Of a stretch of 64,000 nt of DNA, positions 54,808 to 62,835 are shown one piece after another; the first letter of the stretch is position 1; every line of letters begins with the position of its first letter. The position numbers and the translations under genes are program-made. This DNA comes from Rhizobium sp. CIAT894 (GTDB lineage: Bacteria > Pseudomonadota > Alphaproteobacteria > Rhizobiales > Rhizobiaceae). The notes under the pieces are model-generated. The model worked only from the letters and a program-made list of their open reading frames with translations, ran no database searches and was not told the origin of the DNA. The stretch lies in NCBI RefSeq assembly GCF_000172795.2, contig NZ_CP020947.1, forward strand, positions 995,001 to 1,059,000, given 5' to 3'.

Positions 54808-56157
54808 CATATGCGCTAGGTTAGGCGATCGCCTAGACAATCGCATTGTTTTCGGCGTCGTCGTGTCGCCTCACAAAGGTTGCGCCGACTTCGAGAGAGA
54901 AGCTCACAGACGGCCTGCCACAGCAGTTGCCCGCGGATGGCGGCGTGAATGGTGGCCAGGGCCATCTTCATGAGCCGCCAGCGCGATGGGCTTGCCTTTG
55001 GGGTTGGCGTATCCAGAGGGGGAAGAGTCCGGGACTTGCCCGGCAATCTGTTCGGCGGTGATGGCAACGATCAGTCTGGCGAAGAGCCATGCCTGCGCCA
55101 GTTCCGGTTTCTTGGCCGGCAGATTGTCGAGGCCGGCCAAGCTCTTGAACCGTTTGAACGCCAGCTCGATTTGCCAGCGGAAGCGATAGAGGGTGAGAAT
55201 ATCGGCTGGCGGAAAGGTGGCGACCGGCAGCGCGGTTAGCAGCAGAATGTACTTCGCCGCCTCCAGACTACGCGGATCAGGTTGTTTGCCGCGCTTGCTG
55301 GCGGCCTTGAGCAGGCGCGTCTGCTCGGCTTCCACCTGTTGCGGATCCTTGTGCCGGACAACAAGGCGCAGGACCAGTGGCACCGCCGCCTTCACCCCTT
55401 CGTGGATACGGACCATCAGTTCACTTTCCTGCTCTTTTTGAGCGGCGAGCGCGGCAAACAGATCAAAAGGCTCGCCGTTCGGCTGCAGCAGCCGCAACGA
55501 GTTCCAGCCGGTCCGCACGATGAAGTCTGCACCGGCCTCGATCACGGGCCGCAGATCGCGCGGTTTTGCATAGTAGCGATCGGCCAGCACGATATCACCG
55601 GGTGCGTAGGTTAGGCGCTGGAGGTTTTCGGCGCCATGGATGTCGGTCAGCTCAAGCTGATCGACCTGAGCCGTTGCTAGGTCGTAGCCGACATGCAGCC
55701 GCCATGACGTGCGGTCGGCACCTGGGTGACAGATCGACGTTCCGTCGAGCGCACGCAAGCGGTATCCCGCCCAACGCCCCGCCGGCACTGTGGTCTGTTC
55801 GGCAATCAGCGCGGCCACGATATCGCCAAGCCAAGGGGCTGCTTTGCACAGCCGCTCAAGCAGCGACGGGTCGGACAGCCGCGCGATCCCGCCCGCCTCG
55901 GCCCATGCACAGGTCTCGCGCAACGACATGCCAAGGCCGCCATAGGCAAGCGCCAGCCGCAACAGCGTCTCGGCGTTCTTGATTTCCCGCACCCGCGTGA
56001 AGGCACCGCGCAACCGCGCCGTTGCTTCCAAGTCGAAACCAGCCGGAAGCCGCGCGCTCACTTCCGGCCAATGATCCAAAATCTCAGGACGAATCTTCAT
56101 CCCAAGCTTGAATCACAACAAGATTCCTCGTGTCCAGGGCTAAACCTAGCGCATATG
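54808..56157 (-). mobile_element. IS4-family insertion sequence
   Basis: The ends start CATATGCGCTAGGTT on both sides (54808 forward, 56157 reverse). They are flanked by perfect 11-bp direct repeats AGGGTTAGGGT (54797-54807 and 56158-56168), within the 10-13 bp range of IS4 elements. 1350 bp, one transposase gene with a probable C-terminal frameshift. The target is a RIME-like repeat. Confidence 0.92.
54904..56100 (-). CDS. IS4-type DDE transposase, C-terminus probably frameshifted
   Basis: 398 aa as read. RALDGTSICHPG has the first Asp, IVLADRYYAKPRDLRP the second, and the YREK-like region is YRFRWQIELAFKRFKSLAGL with the Glu. After about GYANPKGKP the frame continues as unrelated text, while a neighbouring frame gives WRLMKMALATIHAAIRGQLL and RNLCEATRRRRKQ, the expected IS4 tail, ending at 54816. 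A 1-nt indel near 54985-55005 therefore replaces about 50 C-terminal residues. The element may be inactive, or there may be a sequencing error. Confidence 0.85.
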   Translation of the reverse strand: MKIRPEILDHWPEVSARLPAGFDLEATARLRGAFTRVREIKNAETLLRLALAYGGLGMSLRETCAWAEAGGIARLSDPSLLERLCKAAPWLGDIVAALIAEQTTVPAGRWAGYRLRALDGTSICHPGADRTSWRLHVGYDLATAQVDQLELTDIHGAENLQRLTYAPGDIVLADRYYAKPRDLRPVIEAGADFIVRTGWNSLRLLQPNGEPFDLFAALAAQKEQESELMVRIHEGVKAAVPLVLRLVVRHKDPQQVEAEQTRLLKAASKRGKQPDPRSLEAAKYILLLTALPVATFPPADILTLYRFRWQIELAFKRFKSLAGLDNLPAKKPELAQAWLFARLIVAITAEQIAGQVPDSSPSGYANPKGKPIALAAHEDGPGHHSRRHPRATAVAGRL

Positions 56158-56204
56158 AGGGTTAGGGTGAGGGGCAGTTTTTGAGCGGAGGTTCAGCGCC
56201 GGGC

Positions 56205-56250
56205 ATGGGTCCTCGGGTCAAGCCCGAGGAGGACGGAGTGTGGGGTGATG
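56205..56250. repeat. Short palindromic repeat, single copy
   Basis: GGGTCCTCGGGTCAAGCCCG then AGGAGGACGGAGTGTGGGG, near-identical to the copy at 356. Lies between the IS4 flank and the TetR gene end. Confidence 0.55.
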
Positions 56251-56277
56251 TTCCTGCCAAACCCACCCCGGCCGCAC

Positions 56278-56895
56278 TCACGCGCCCGCTTCCCGCCGCC
56301 GCTCCGCCCCCGCCGCAATCGTCTGCACCAGTTCGTCCACCTCGCGCGCCAGCCGCTCCAGCGGCAATCCCACGAAGCGGCCCTCCAGGCTGATGCTGAC
56401 CACGCCGTGGACGGCGCCGAAGAGGGTGCGGGCGCGGATGGCGCGGTCTTGCGCGGGCATGTCGGGCTGCAGTTCGGCGAGCGGTTCGGCGATCACGTCC
56501 ATCAGGAAGAGGTGTTCGTCGAGGTGCCATTGCGGCGTCGGGCTGGTGTCGGGGGGGAAGTGGTCGAACAGCGCTTTCCAGAGGTTGCGGTGCTCGACGG
56601 CGAAGGCGAGGTAGCCCTGGGCGAGGTTGCGGAGCCGATCGGTCGGGCTTTTGTCCCGGGCTTCGGGGAGCGTCAGCCTGGCCTCCAGCGCCTTCAACGT
56701 CGACGAATTGACGTGGATGACGAGCTCGGCGAGGTCGGTGAAGACGGTGTAGAGGCCGCCGAGCGCGCAGCCGGCGTCCTGGGTGATGTCGCGGGCGCGC
56801 AGGTTGGTCAGCCCGTCGCGGGCGATGCGCTCGCGCGCCGCCTCGATCAGCCGCGCCTTCAAATCCTCGCGTTTTTCTTCTCGTCTGCCGGCCAT
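56278..56895 (-). CDS. TetR-family repressor of the pspA-like operon
   Basis: A 205-aa regulator. The N-terminal HTH (KARLIEAARERIARDGLTNL, ARDITQDAGCALGGLYTVFT) and a helical ligand domain (LWKALFDHFPPD, ARTLFGAVHGVVSISLEGRF) are typical. ATG 56895 is chosen because the longer frame (56931) would start inside the first operator copy. Divergent from pspA with three copies of TGAACGnCGTTCA-type sites between them; probably autoregulated. Confidence 0.88.
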   Translation of the reverse strand: MAGRREEKREDLKARLIEAARERIARDGLTNLRARDITQDAGCALGGLYTVFTDLAELVIHVNSSTLKALEARLTLPEARDKSPTDRLRNLAQGYLAFAVEHRNLWKALFDHFPPDTSPTPQWHLDEHLFLMDVIAEPLAELQPDMPAQDRAIRARTLFGAVHGVVSISLEGRFVGLPLERLAREVDELVQTIAAGAERRREAGA

Positions 56896-56917
56896 TAACC
56901 ATTCCACTTCGATTTTT

Positions 56918-56989
56918 TGAACGACGTTCAAAATTTATCTTGAACGTCGTTCATGATTCTGCCATAACAGTACTCGTGAACAACGTTCA
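56918..56989. promoter_or_regulatory. three TetR operator copies
   Basis: TGAACGACGTTCA (56918-56930), TGAACGTCGTTCA (56941-56953) and TGAACAACGTTCA (56977-56989). The first two are perfect palindromes around one central base and the third has one substitution. They lie between the divergent TetR and pspA-like genes; the last ends 17 bp before the pspA-like start, and GGAGG at 56996-57000 serves that start. Confidence 0.8.
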
Positions 56990-57006
56990 TAAACCGGAGG
57001 CAGGAA

Positions 57007-57693
57007 ATGTTCAAACTGATTTCTATTCTCTTGCGGGGCAGGGCGCATGATGCCGAGCAGGCCTTTGCCGATCGCCACGCCGTGCCGCTGCTTGCCCAGC
57101 AGATCCGCGATGCCGCCCAGTCGATCCAGTCGGCGCGCCGCAGTGTCGCCGTCGCCATCGCCCAGAACGAGCAGGAGCGGGCGCAGCATCAGACGATTGT
57201 CGGCCGCATCGCCGATCTCGAGAGCCGCGCCATCGCGGCGCTCAGCAAGGGTAATGACGGGCTGGCGCGGGAAGCGGCCGAGGCGATCGCCTTTCTCGAA
57301 GCCGAGCGCGATGCGTCGGAAAAGGCGCAAGCGCAATTCACCACTTCGATTGCCAAGCTGAAGGGCATTGTCCGGGCCGCCGAGGCGCGGCTGCAGGAGC
57401 TGCAGCGCGGCGAGCGGTTGGCGCGGGCCACCGAACAGGCGCAGAAGCTCGATGTTGCTGTCGCCGGCCCCGGCCTGGCGACACTCGACGAGGCCGAGGA
57501 GACGCTGGCCCGCCTGCGTCTGCGCCAGAGCCAGAACGAGCTGACATCAGCCGCGCTGAAGGAGATGGAAAGCACCACCCGGCCGGCCGGCATCATCGAG
57601 AAGCTTGCCAATGCCGGCTGCGGCGCACCGCTCAACTCATCGGCCGATGACGTGCTTGCCCGGCTGAAGAGCCGCATCACGCCGGCCGCCTGA
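57007..57693 (+). CDS. PspA/IM30-family protein
   Basis: A 228-aa, almost wholly helical coiled-coil protein: MFKLISILLRGRAHDAEQAF then LAQQIRDAAQSIQSARRSVA, LAREAAEAIAFLEAERDASE, LRLRQSQNELTSAALKEME. The layout is that of PspA/Vipp1 ESCRT-III-like membrane-maintenance proteins, but the N-terminal amphipathic helix is short. No PspF-type regulator is near; control by the divergent TetR is implied by the operators. Confidence 0.8.
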   Translation: MFKLISILLRGRAHDAEQAFADRHAVPLLAQQIRDAAQSIQSARRSVAVAIAQNEQERAQHQTIVGRIADLESRAIAALSKGNDGLAREAAEAIAFLEAERDASEKAQAQFTTSIAKLKGIVRAAEARLQELQRGERLARATEQAQKLDVAVAGPGLATLDEAEETLARLRLRQSQNELTSAALKEMESTTRPAGIIEKLANAGCGAPLNSSADDVLARLKSRITPAA

Positions 57694-57735
57694 TTTCATC
57701 CACCATTCACCCCTCAAAATTGAAGGATCACTGCA

Positions 57736-58017
57736 ATGAACGACAGTTTCCAGAAACACTCCGCCAGCTGGGTCAGCTTCTCCTACATCTCCTTCGGCTC
57801 GGCCGCCTTCATGCTGGCGCTCGGCCTTTACATGATGCCGCTCGATCTCTGGGGCAAAGGCTATCTCGCCATGGGCATCCTGATGCTGGTGCAGACCACG
57901 GTGAACATCACCAAGACGCTGCGCGACAATGCCGAATCCGAGAAGCTGATCCGCAAGGTCGAAGATGCCCGCACGGAAAAACTGCTCGTCAAGTTCAATC
58001 GTAGCGATGAAGATTGA
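57736..58017 (+). CDS. YiaA/YiaB-family two-helix membrane protein
   Basis: A 93-aa protein: SASWVSFSYISFGSAAFMLA, then LGLYMMPLDLWGKGYLAMGI and LMLVQTTVNITKTLRDNAES, two membrane helices with the YiaAB pattern and a charged C-terminal tail. It starts 42 bp after the pspA-like gene, with GAAGGAT before the ATG, and is probably co-transcribed. YiaAB proteins are envelope proteins of unknown function. Confidence 0.85.
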   Translation: MNDSFQKHSASWVSFSYISFGSAAFMLALGLYMMPLDLWGKGYLAMGILMLVQTTVNITKTLRDNAESEKLIRKVEDARTEKLLVKFNRSDED

Positions 58018-58111
58018 TCTTCCTTAACCACAGCGCAGAGTTGTTGCCGCGTTCAACCAATGGGTAACGACTCTGTGGCCTTCTCTGCAGGCCTAAAGAA
58101 GGACTCCCGCC

Positions 58112-61100
58112 GTGCAACACAATCTGATGACGTCTAGAAAATTCGCGCCGCTGTTCTGGACCCAGTTCCTCACGGCCTTCAACGACAATTTTCTGAAGAA
58201 CACGCTGGTGTTCCTCATTCTCTTCAAGATGTCGGCGAACGAGGGTGCCGCCCTGGTGACGCTCGCCGGCGTCATTCTCATCGTGCCCTTCCTGCTCTTG
58301 TCGGCGCTCGGCGGCGAGCTGGCCGACAAGCATGACAAGGCGAAGGTCGCCGAACTGCTGAAACGATGCGAGATCGGCATTGCCGCACTCGCCGTCGTCG
58401 GCCTCGGCTTCTCCTCCATTTTTGTGCTGATGGCGGCGCTCTTCGGCTTCGGCGTCATCTCGGCGCTGTTCGGGCCGATCAAATACGGCATCCTGCCCGA
58501 TCATCTCGAGCGCCGCGACCTGCCGAAGGCCAATGCCTGGATCGAGGGCGGCACCTTCATCGCCATCCTCGCCGGCACGATCATCGCTGCGCTCGCCTTC
58601 TCCAGCGGCGACAATGTGCTGCTGTTCGGCTCGATGATGATGGGGCTGTCGCTGCTCTGCTGGCTGGCGAGCCGGATGATCCCGGCCACCGGTTCCAAGG
58701 CGCCGGATCTGGAGATCGACCGCAATGTCATCCGCTCCAGCTACACCCTCGTCATGGAAATCCGCGCCGACAAGCGGCTGTGGCGCTCGGCGCTGATGAA
58801 CTGCTGGTTCTGGCTGGTCGGCGCCTTCGTGCTGTCGATCCTGCCGACCATGGTGACCGAGCTGCTCGGCGGCTCCGAACTCGTCGTTCCCGCCTATCTC
58901 ACCGTCTTCGCCATTGCCGTCGCCGTCGGCTCGGCCATTGCCGCCTGGATGTCGTCCGGCCGCATCGTGCTGCTGCCGGCCCCTGTCGGCACGGCGCTGC
59001 TCGGCCTCTTCAGCCTCGATCTCGCCTGGAACCTCTGGGGCCTGCATTCCGCCGCCCACGCGACGACGATCCTCGCTTTCTTCGCCGGTGAAAATACCAT
59101 CCGCGTCGCCATCGATCTCGCCGGCATGGCAATCTCTGGCGCCTTCATCGCCGTTCCGACCTTTGCCGCCCTGCAGACCTGGGCGCATGAGGACCGCCGC
59201 GCCCGCGTCATCGGCGCCGCCAATGTGCTCTCGGCGCTGTTCATCACCGTCGGCCTCGGCCTCGTCGCCCTCATCCAGGCGCTCGGCGCGTCCATCCCTC
59301 AGATCCTGATCGGCCTCGGCATCCTCAATTTTGCCGTCGCCTGGCTGATGTTGAAGACGCTGCCGACCAATGCCTTCCGCGATTTCATCTCGATCCTGTT
59401 CCGCGCCTTCATGCGCCTCGAGGTCGAGGGCCTCGAGAATATCAAGAAGGCCGGCCGCGCGCCGATCATTGCACTGAACCATGTCAGCCTGCTCGACGGC
59501 GCCCTGGCGCTCGCCATCACCGAGGAGGAGCCGGTCTTTGCCGTCGATTACAAGATCGCCCAGGCCTGGTGGGTGCGGCCGTTCCTGAAAATGTGCAAAT
59601 TCCTGCCGCTCGACCCCACAAAGCCGATGGCGACGCGCTCGCTGATCAAGGTGGTGCAGGACGGCAGCCCGATCGGCATCTTCCCCGAGGGCCGTCTGAC
59701 GGTGACGGGAACGCTGATGAAGGTCTATGATGGCGCCGCCATGGTCGCCGACAAAACCGGCTCGATGGTCGTGCCGGTCAAGATCGACGGGCTGGAGAAG
59801 AGCTATCTCTCCTATCTCGGCGACGGCAAGATCCGCCGCCGGCTGTTCCCCAAGGTCAAGGTCACCATTCTCGAGCCGGTGAAGCTCGAAGTGCCGGCCG
59901 AACTGAAGGGCCGCAAGCGCCGCACGGCGGCGGGTGCTGCGCTCTATCAGGTGATGTCGAACCTGCTGTTCGAAACCGCCGATACCTCGTCCACCGTGCT
60001 CGGCCGCGTCATTCAGGCGGCGCAGGAATTCGGCATGAAAAAACTCGCCGTCGAGGATCCGGTCACCGGCAGCCTCACCTATGGCAAGCTGCTCACCGGT
60101 GCCGCCGTGCTCGGCGCAAAATTCCGCGCCCGCTTCGCGGAGGCAAACATCGGCGTCATGCTGCCGAATGCCAATGGCGCCGCCGCCACCATTCTCGGCG
60201 TCATGAGCGCGGGCAAGGTGCCGGCCATGCTGAACTTCACCGCCGGCGCCGCCAATATCCTCTCCGCCTGCAAGGCGGCCGAGGTGAAACATGTGCTGAC
60301 CTCGCGCGCCTTCGTCGCCCAGGCCAAGCTCGGCCCGGTCGTCGAGGAACTGGAAAAGCAGGTGACGATCGTCTGGCTCGATGATGTGAGGGCCGAGCTC
60401 GGCGCGCTGGACAAGATCCGCGGTCTCCTGCGCAAGGGGCGGCCGCTGGTGAAGCGCCGGCCGGATGATCCGGCCGTCATCCTCTTCACCTCGGGTTCGG
60501 AAGGCACGCCGAAGGGCGTCGTGCTCTCCCACCGCAACATCCTGTCGAACGCCGCCCAGGCCGCCGCCCGCATCGATTTCCACAGCGGCGACAAGGTGTT
60601 CAACATCCTGCCGGTCTTCCATTCCTTCGGGCTGACGGCCGGCACCGTGCTGCCGCTAATTTCAGGCGTGCCGGTCTATTTCTATCCCTCGCCGCTGCAT
60701 TACCGCATCGTGCCGGAGCTGATCTATGTCTCCAACGCCACAATCATCTTCGGCACCGATACCTTCCTCAACGGTTATGCCAGGACCGCGCATCCCTACG
60801 ACTTCCGCTCGATCCGCTATATCTTCTCCGGCGCCGAGCCGGTGAAGGCTTCGACCCGCCACACCTATATGGAAAAATTCGGCCTGCGCATCTTGGAAGG
60901 CTACGGCGTCACCGAGACCGCGCCTGTTATTTCCATCAACACACCGATGTACAACCGCTCCGGCACGGTCGGCAAAATCCTGCCGGGCATGGAATGGAAG
61001 CTCGAACCGGTGCCCGGCATCGATGAGGGCGGCCGGCTGCATGTGCGCGGTGCCAATGTCATGGCAGGCTACCTCCGTGCCGAAAAGCCCGGCGTGCTGG

Positions 61101-61507
61101 AGCCGCTCGCCGACGGCTGGCACGACACCGGCGATATCGTCACCATCGACGAGGACGGCTTCGTCAAGATCCGCGGCCGCGCCAAACGCTTCGCCAAGAT
61201 CGGCGGCGAAATGATCTCGCTCGCCGCCGTCGAAACGCTCGCCGCCGAGCTCTGGCCGGGCGCGCTCTCGGTCGTCTCCTCGCTGCCCGACCCCAAAAAG
61301 GGCGAACGCCTGGTGCTGCTCACCGAAGCCGAAACCGCCACCCGCGCCGAATTCCTCGCCTTCGCCAAGTCGAGGGGCGCCATGGACATGATGGTGCCGG
61401 CCGAGGTCAATATCGGCAAGGTCCCGGTGCTCGGCTCCGGCAAGGTGGATTTCGTCGCGGCGCGCAAGCTGGCGGAGAGCGTAGCTGAGAAGGGGGAGGC
61501 GGCGTAG
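58112..61507 (+). CDS. acyl-[ACP]--phospholipid O-acyltransferase (Aas-like, MFS-PlsC-AMP-binding fusion)
   Basis: An 1131-aa three-domain protein. The N-terminal MFS/LplT-like transporter (about 1-410, about 12 helices, WTQFLTAFNDNFLKNTLVF) is followed by a PlsC acyltransferase with NHVSLLDG (His457-x4-Asp) and FPEGRLT. The C-terminal acyl-ACP synthetase has LFTSGSEGTPKGVVLSHRN (Thr793), YGVTETAPVIS and WHDTGDIV. It imports lysophospholipid and re-acylates it. Start GTG 58112 after AAGAAGGA. Downstream of pspA/yiaAB, consistent with membrane maintenance. Confidence 0.93.
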   Translation: MQHNLMTSRKFAPLFWTQFLTAFNDNFLKNTLVFLILFKMSANEGAALVTLAGVILIVPFLLLSALGGELADKHDKAKVAELLKRCEIGIAALAVVGLGFSSIFVLMAALFGFGVISALFGPIKYGILPDHLERRDLPKANAWIEGGTFIAILAGTIIAALAFSSGDNVLLFGSMMMGLSLLCWLASRMIPATGSKAPDLEIDRNVIRSSYTLVMEIRADKRLWRSALMNCWFWLVGAFVLSILPTMVTELLGGSELVVPAYLTVFAIAVAVGSAIAAWMSSGRIVLLPAPVGTALLGLFSLDLAWNLWGLHSAAHATTILAFFAGENTIRVAIDLAGMAISGAFIAVPTFAALQTWAHEDRRARVIGAANVLSALFITVGLGLVALIQALGASIPQILIGLGILNFAVAWLMLKTLPTNAFRDFISILFRAFMRLEVEGLENIKKAGRAPIIALNHVSLLDGALALAITEEEPVFAVDYKIAQAWWVRPFLKMCKFLPLDPTKPMATRSLIKVVQDGSPIGIFPEGRLTVTGTLMKVYDGAAMVADKTGSMVVPVKIDGLEKSYLSYLGDGKIRRRLFPKVKVTILEPVKLEVPAELKGRKRRTAAGAALYQVMSNLLFETADTSSTVLGRVIQAAQEFGMKKLAVEDPVTGSLTYGKLLTGAAVLGAKFRARFAEANIGVMLPNANGAAATILGVMSAGKVPAMLNFTAGAANILSACKAAEVKHVLTSRAFVAQAKLGPVVEELEKQVTIVWLDDVRAELGALDKIRGLLRKGRPLVKRRPDDPAVILFTSGSEGTPKGVVLSHRNILSNAAQAAARIDFHSGDKVFNILPVFHSFGLTAGTVLPLISGVPVYFYPSPLHYRIVPELIYVSNATIIFGTDTFLNGYARTAHPYDFRSIRYIFSGAEPVKASTRHTYMEKFGLRILEGYGVTETAPVISINTPMYNRSGTVGKILPGMEWKLEPVPGIDEGGRLHVRGANVMAGYLRAEKPGVLEPLADGWHDTGDIVTIDEDGFVKIRGRAKRFAKIGGEMISLAAVETLAAELWPGALSVVSSLPDPKKGERLVLLTEAETATRAEFLAFAKSRGAMDMMVPAEVNIGKVPVLGSGKVDFVAARKLAESVAEKGEAA

Positions 61508-61525
61508 GCGAGCTTGGGCGGAGGA

Positions 61526-62100
61526 GCACCACCTCTCCTCCGTCATCCCAGGGCTTGACCCTGGGATCCATGCGGCTGGCACCGAGGGAGCAGCGATGGC
61601 GTCTGGGGAACAATCGAAAGCCGCGGGCCTGGTTGTGGATCCCAGGGTCAAGCCCTGGGATGACGGAGTGTGGGATTGGCGTTCTCGCCAAACGCAGCGG
61701 CGATGCAGCTTGCGGCGCCGCGCTTGCCGCAGCTTCATCGCGCCCGGCGCGGCTCGCGGGCTCCGGCACCACCTCTGCTCCATCCGCCCGCTGCCTTCTC
61801 TCCTCTCGCAGCCCCGCACCGCCCCTCCACCGTCAACCCGGCACCTCTCTCCCGCCATCCAGGCACACCTTTCTGCCGTCCATCCGGCACCACCTCTTCC
61901 CCGCCATTCAGGCACCACCTCTCCTCCGTCATCCCAGGGCTTGACCCTGGGATCCACGCGGCTCGCACCGGGTGGGCAGCGCTGGCGTCTGGGGAACAAT
62001 TGAAAGCCGCGGGCTTGGTTGTGGATCCCAGGGTCGAGCCCTGGGATGACGGAGTGTGGGGTTGGCGTTCTCGCCAAACGCAGCGGCGACGCAGCTTGCG
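61526..62100. repeat. 189-bp direct repeats built from short palindromes
   Basis: Copies at 61526-61714 and 61912-62100 are equal in length and differ at about a dozen positions. Each contains two facing arms of the CCGTCATCCCAGGGCTTGAC family and the shared text GGCGTCTGGGGAACAAT and CTCGCCAAACGCAGCGGCGA. Between them (about 61780-61925) lie degenerate tandem units of about 26 bp with core GGCACCACCTCTTCCCCGCC. No gene is supported in 61508-62158. Confidence 0.8.
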
Positions 62101-62158
62101 CTCGCCCAGGCTCCGTCGTCCTCGGGCTTGACCCGTGGCCGCAAGCACTGCGTTCGCA

Positions 62159-62443
62159 TCACCACAGCGTAAGATAGAGATCATCCCACTCGGGATTCAT
62201 CGCCGCGACCAGATCGATCTTCCATTGCCGGTGCCAGCGTTTCAGCGACTTCTCGCGCTGGATCGCACTGCCGATATCCCAATGCTCCTCATACCAGACG
62301 AGGCGGGTGCATCCGTATTTCCAGGCAAAGCCGGGCGTCAGCCCCTCGCGATGCTCATAGATGCGGCGCTCCAGATCGGATGTCACGCCGACATAGAGCG
62401 TGCCGTTTTTCTGGTTGGTGACGATGTAGACATAGCCCGCCAT
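62159..62443 (-). CDS. GIY-YIG nuclease family protein
   Basis: A 94-aa single-domain UPF0213-like protein: GYVYIVTNQKNGTLYVGVTS (GIY and YIG halves), DLERRIYEHREG with the catalytic Arg, and EEHWDIGSAIQREKSLKRW with the catalytic Glu region. The start at 62443 (MAGYVYIV) is chosen because upstream in-frame codons are repeat sequence. It sits between two blocks of palindromic repeats. Confidence 0.88.
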   Translation of the reverse strand: MAGYVYIVTNQKNGTLYVGVTSDLERRIYEHREGLTPGFAWKYGCTRLVWYEEHWDIGSAIQREKSLKRWHRQWKIDLVAAMNPEWDDLYLTLW

Positions 62444-62462
62444 GCCGGCAGAGTGCTTGGTT

Positions 62463-62678
62463 GTGGATCCCAGGGTCAAGCCCTGGGATGACGGAGGGTG
62501 GGGAGGGCGCCGGGCAAGAGGTGAGACGTTTGGGGAATTCCAGCAAAATGCGCAGGCGGCTCGGAAATTGCGCAAAGACGGCTTTCCAACAAAATCAGCG
62601 CTGCACTTGCGGTCCTTGCTCCACAGGCTCCCCCACCCTCCGTCATCCCAGGGCTTGACCCTGGGATCCATGCGGTTG
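62463..62678. repeat. Short palindromic repeats flanking the GIY-YIG gene
   Basis: GTGGATCCCAGGGTCAAGCC then CTGGGATGACGGAGGGTGGG at 62463-62505, and the facing arm CCCACCCTCCGTCATCCCAG then GGCTTGACCCTGGGATCCA at 62632-62670. A further single arm (CTCCGTCGTCCTCGGGCTTG) is at 62109. A RIME-like remnant follows at about 62770-62815. No gene in 62444-62835. Confidence 0.65.
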
Positions 62679-62835
62679 GGGCGCTCCGTTTCTGTCGGAC
62701 TGACAAGGCGATTGGCCTAGCTGTCTGACGAGGAGAAGAAACACACCTTGCGAACAGAGGGATCGCGGCATGTCCCTTCTCCCCTGGAGAAGGCGGCGGC
62801 AGCCGGATCAGGGCTGGCCGCCTGCTCCTGAACTG

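Noticed and set aside
57995..60622. 875-codon frame on the - strand
   Set aside because: Antisense shadow of the Aas-like gene; no recognisable domain and skewed composition.
61526..62678. Possible CRISPR array in repeat-dense region
   Set aside because: Repeats are palindromic arms in both orientations with irregular spacing, matching dispersed intergenic repeats elsewhere in the window.
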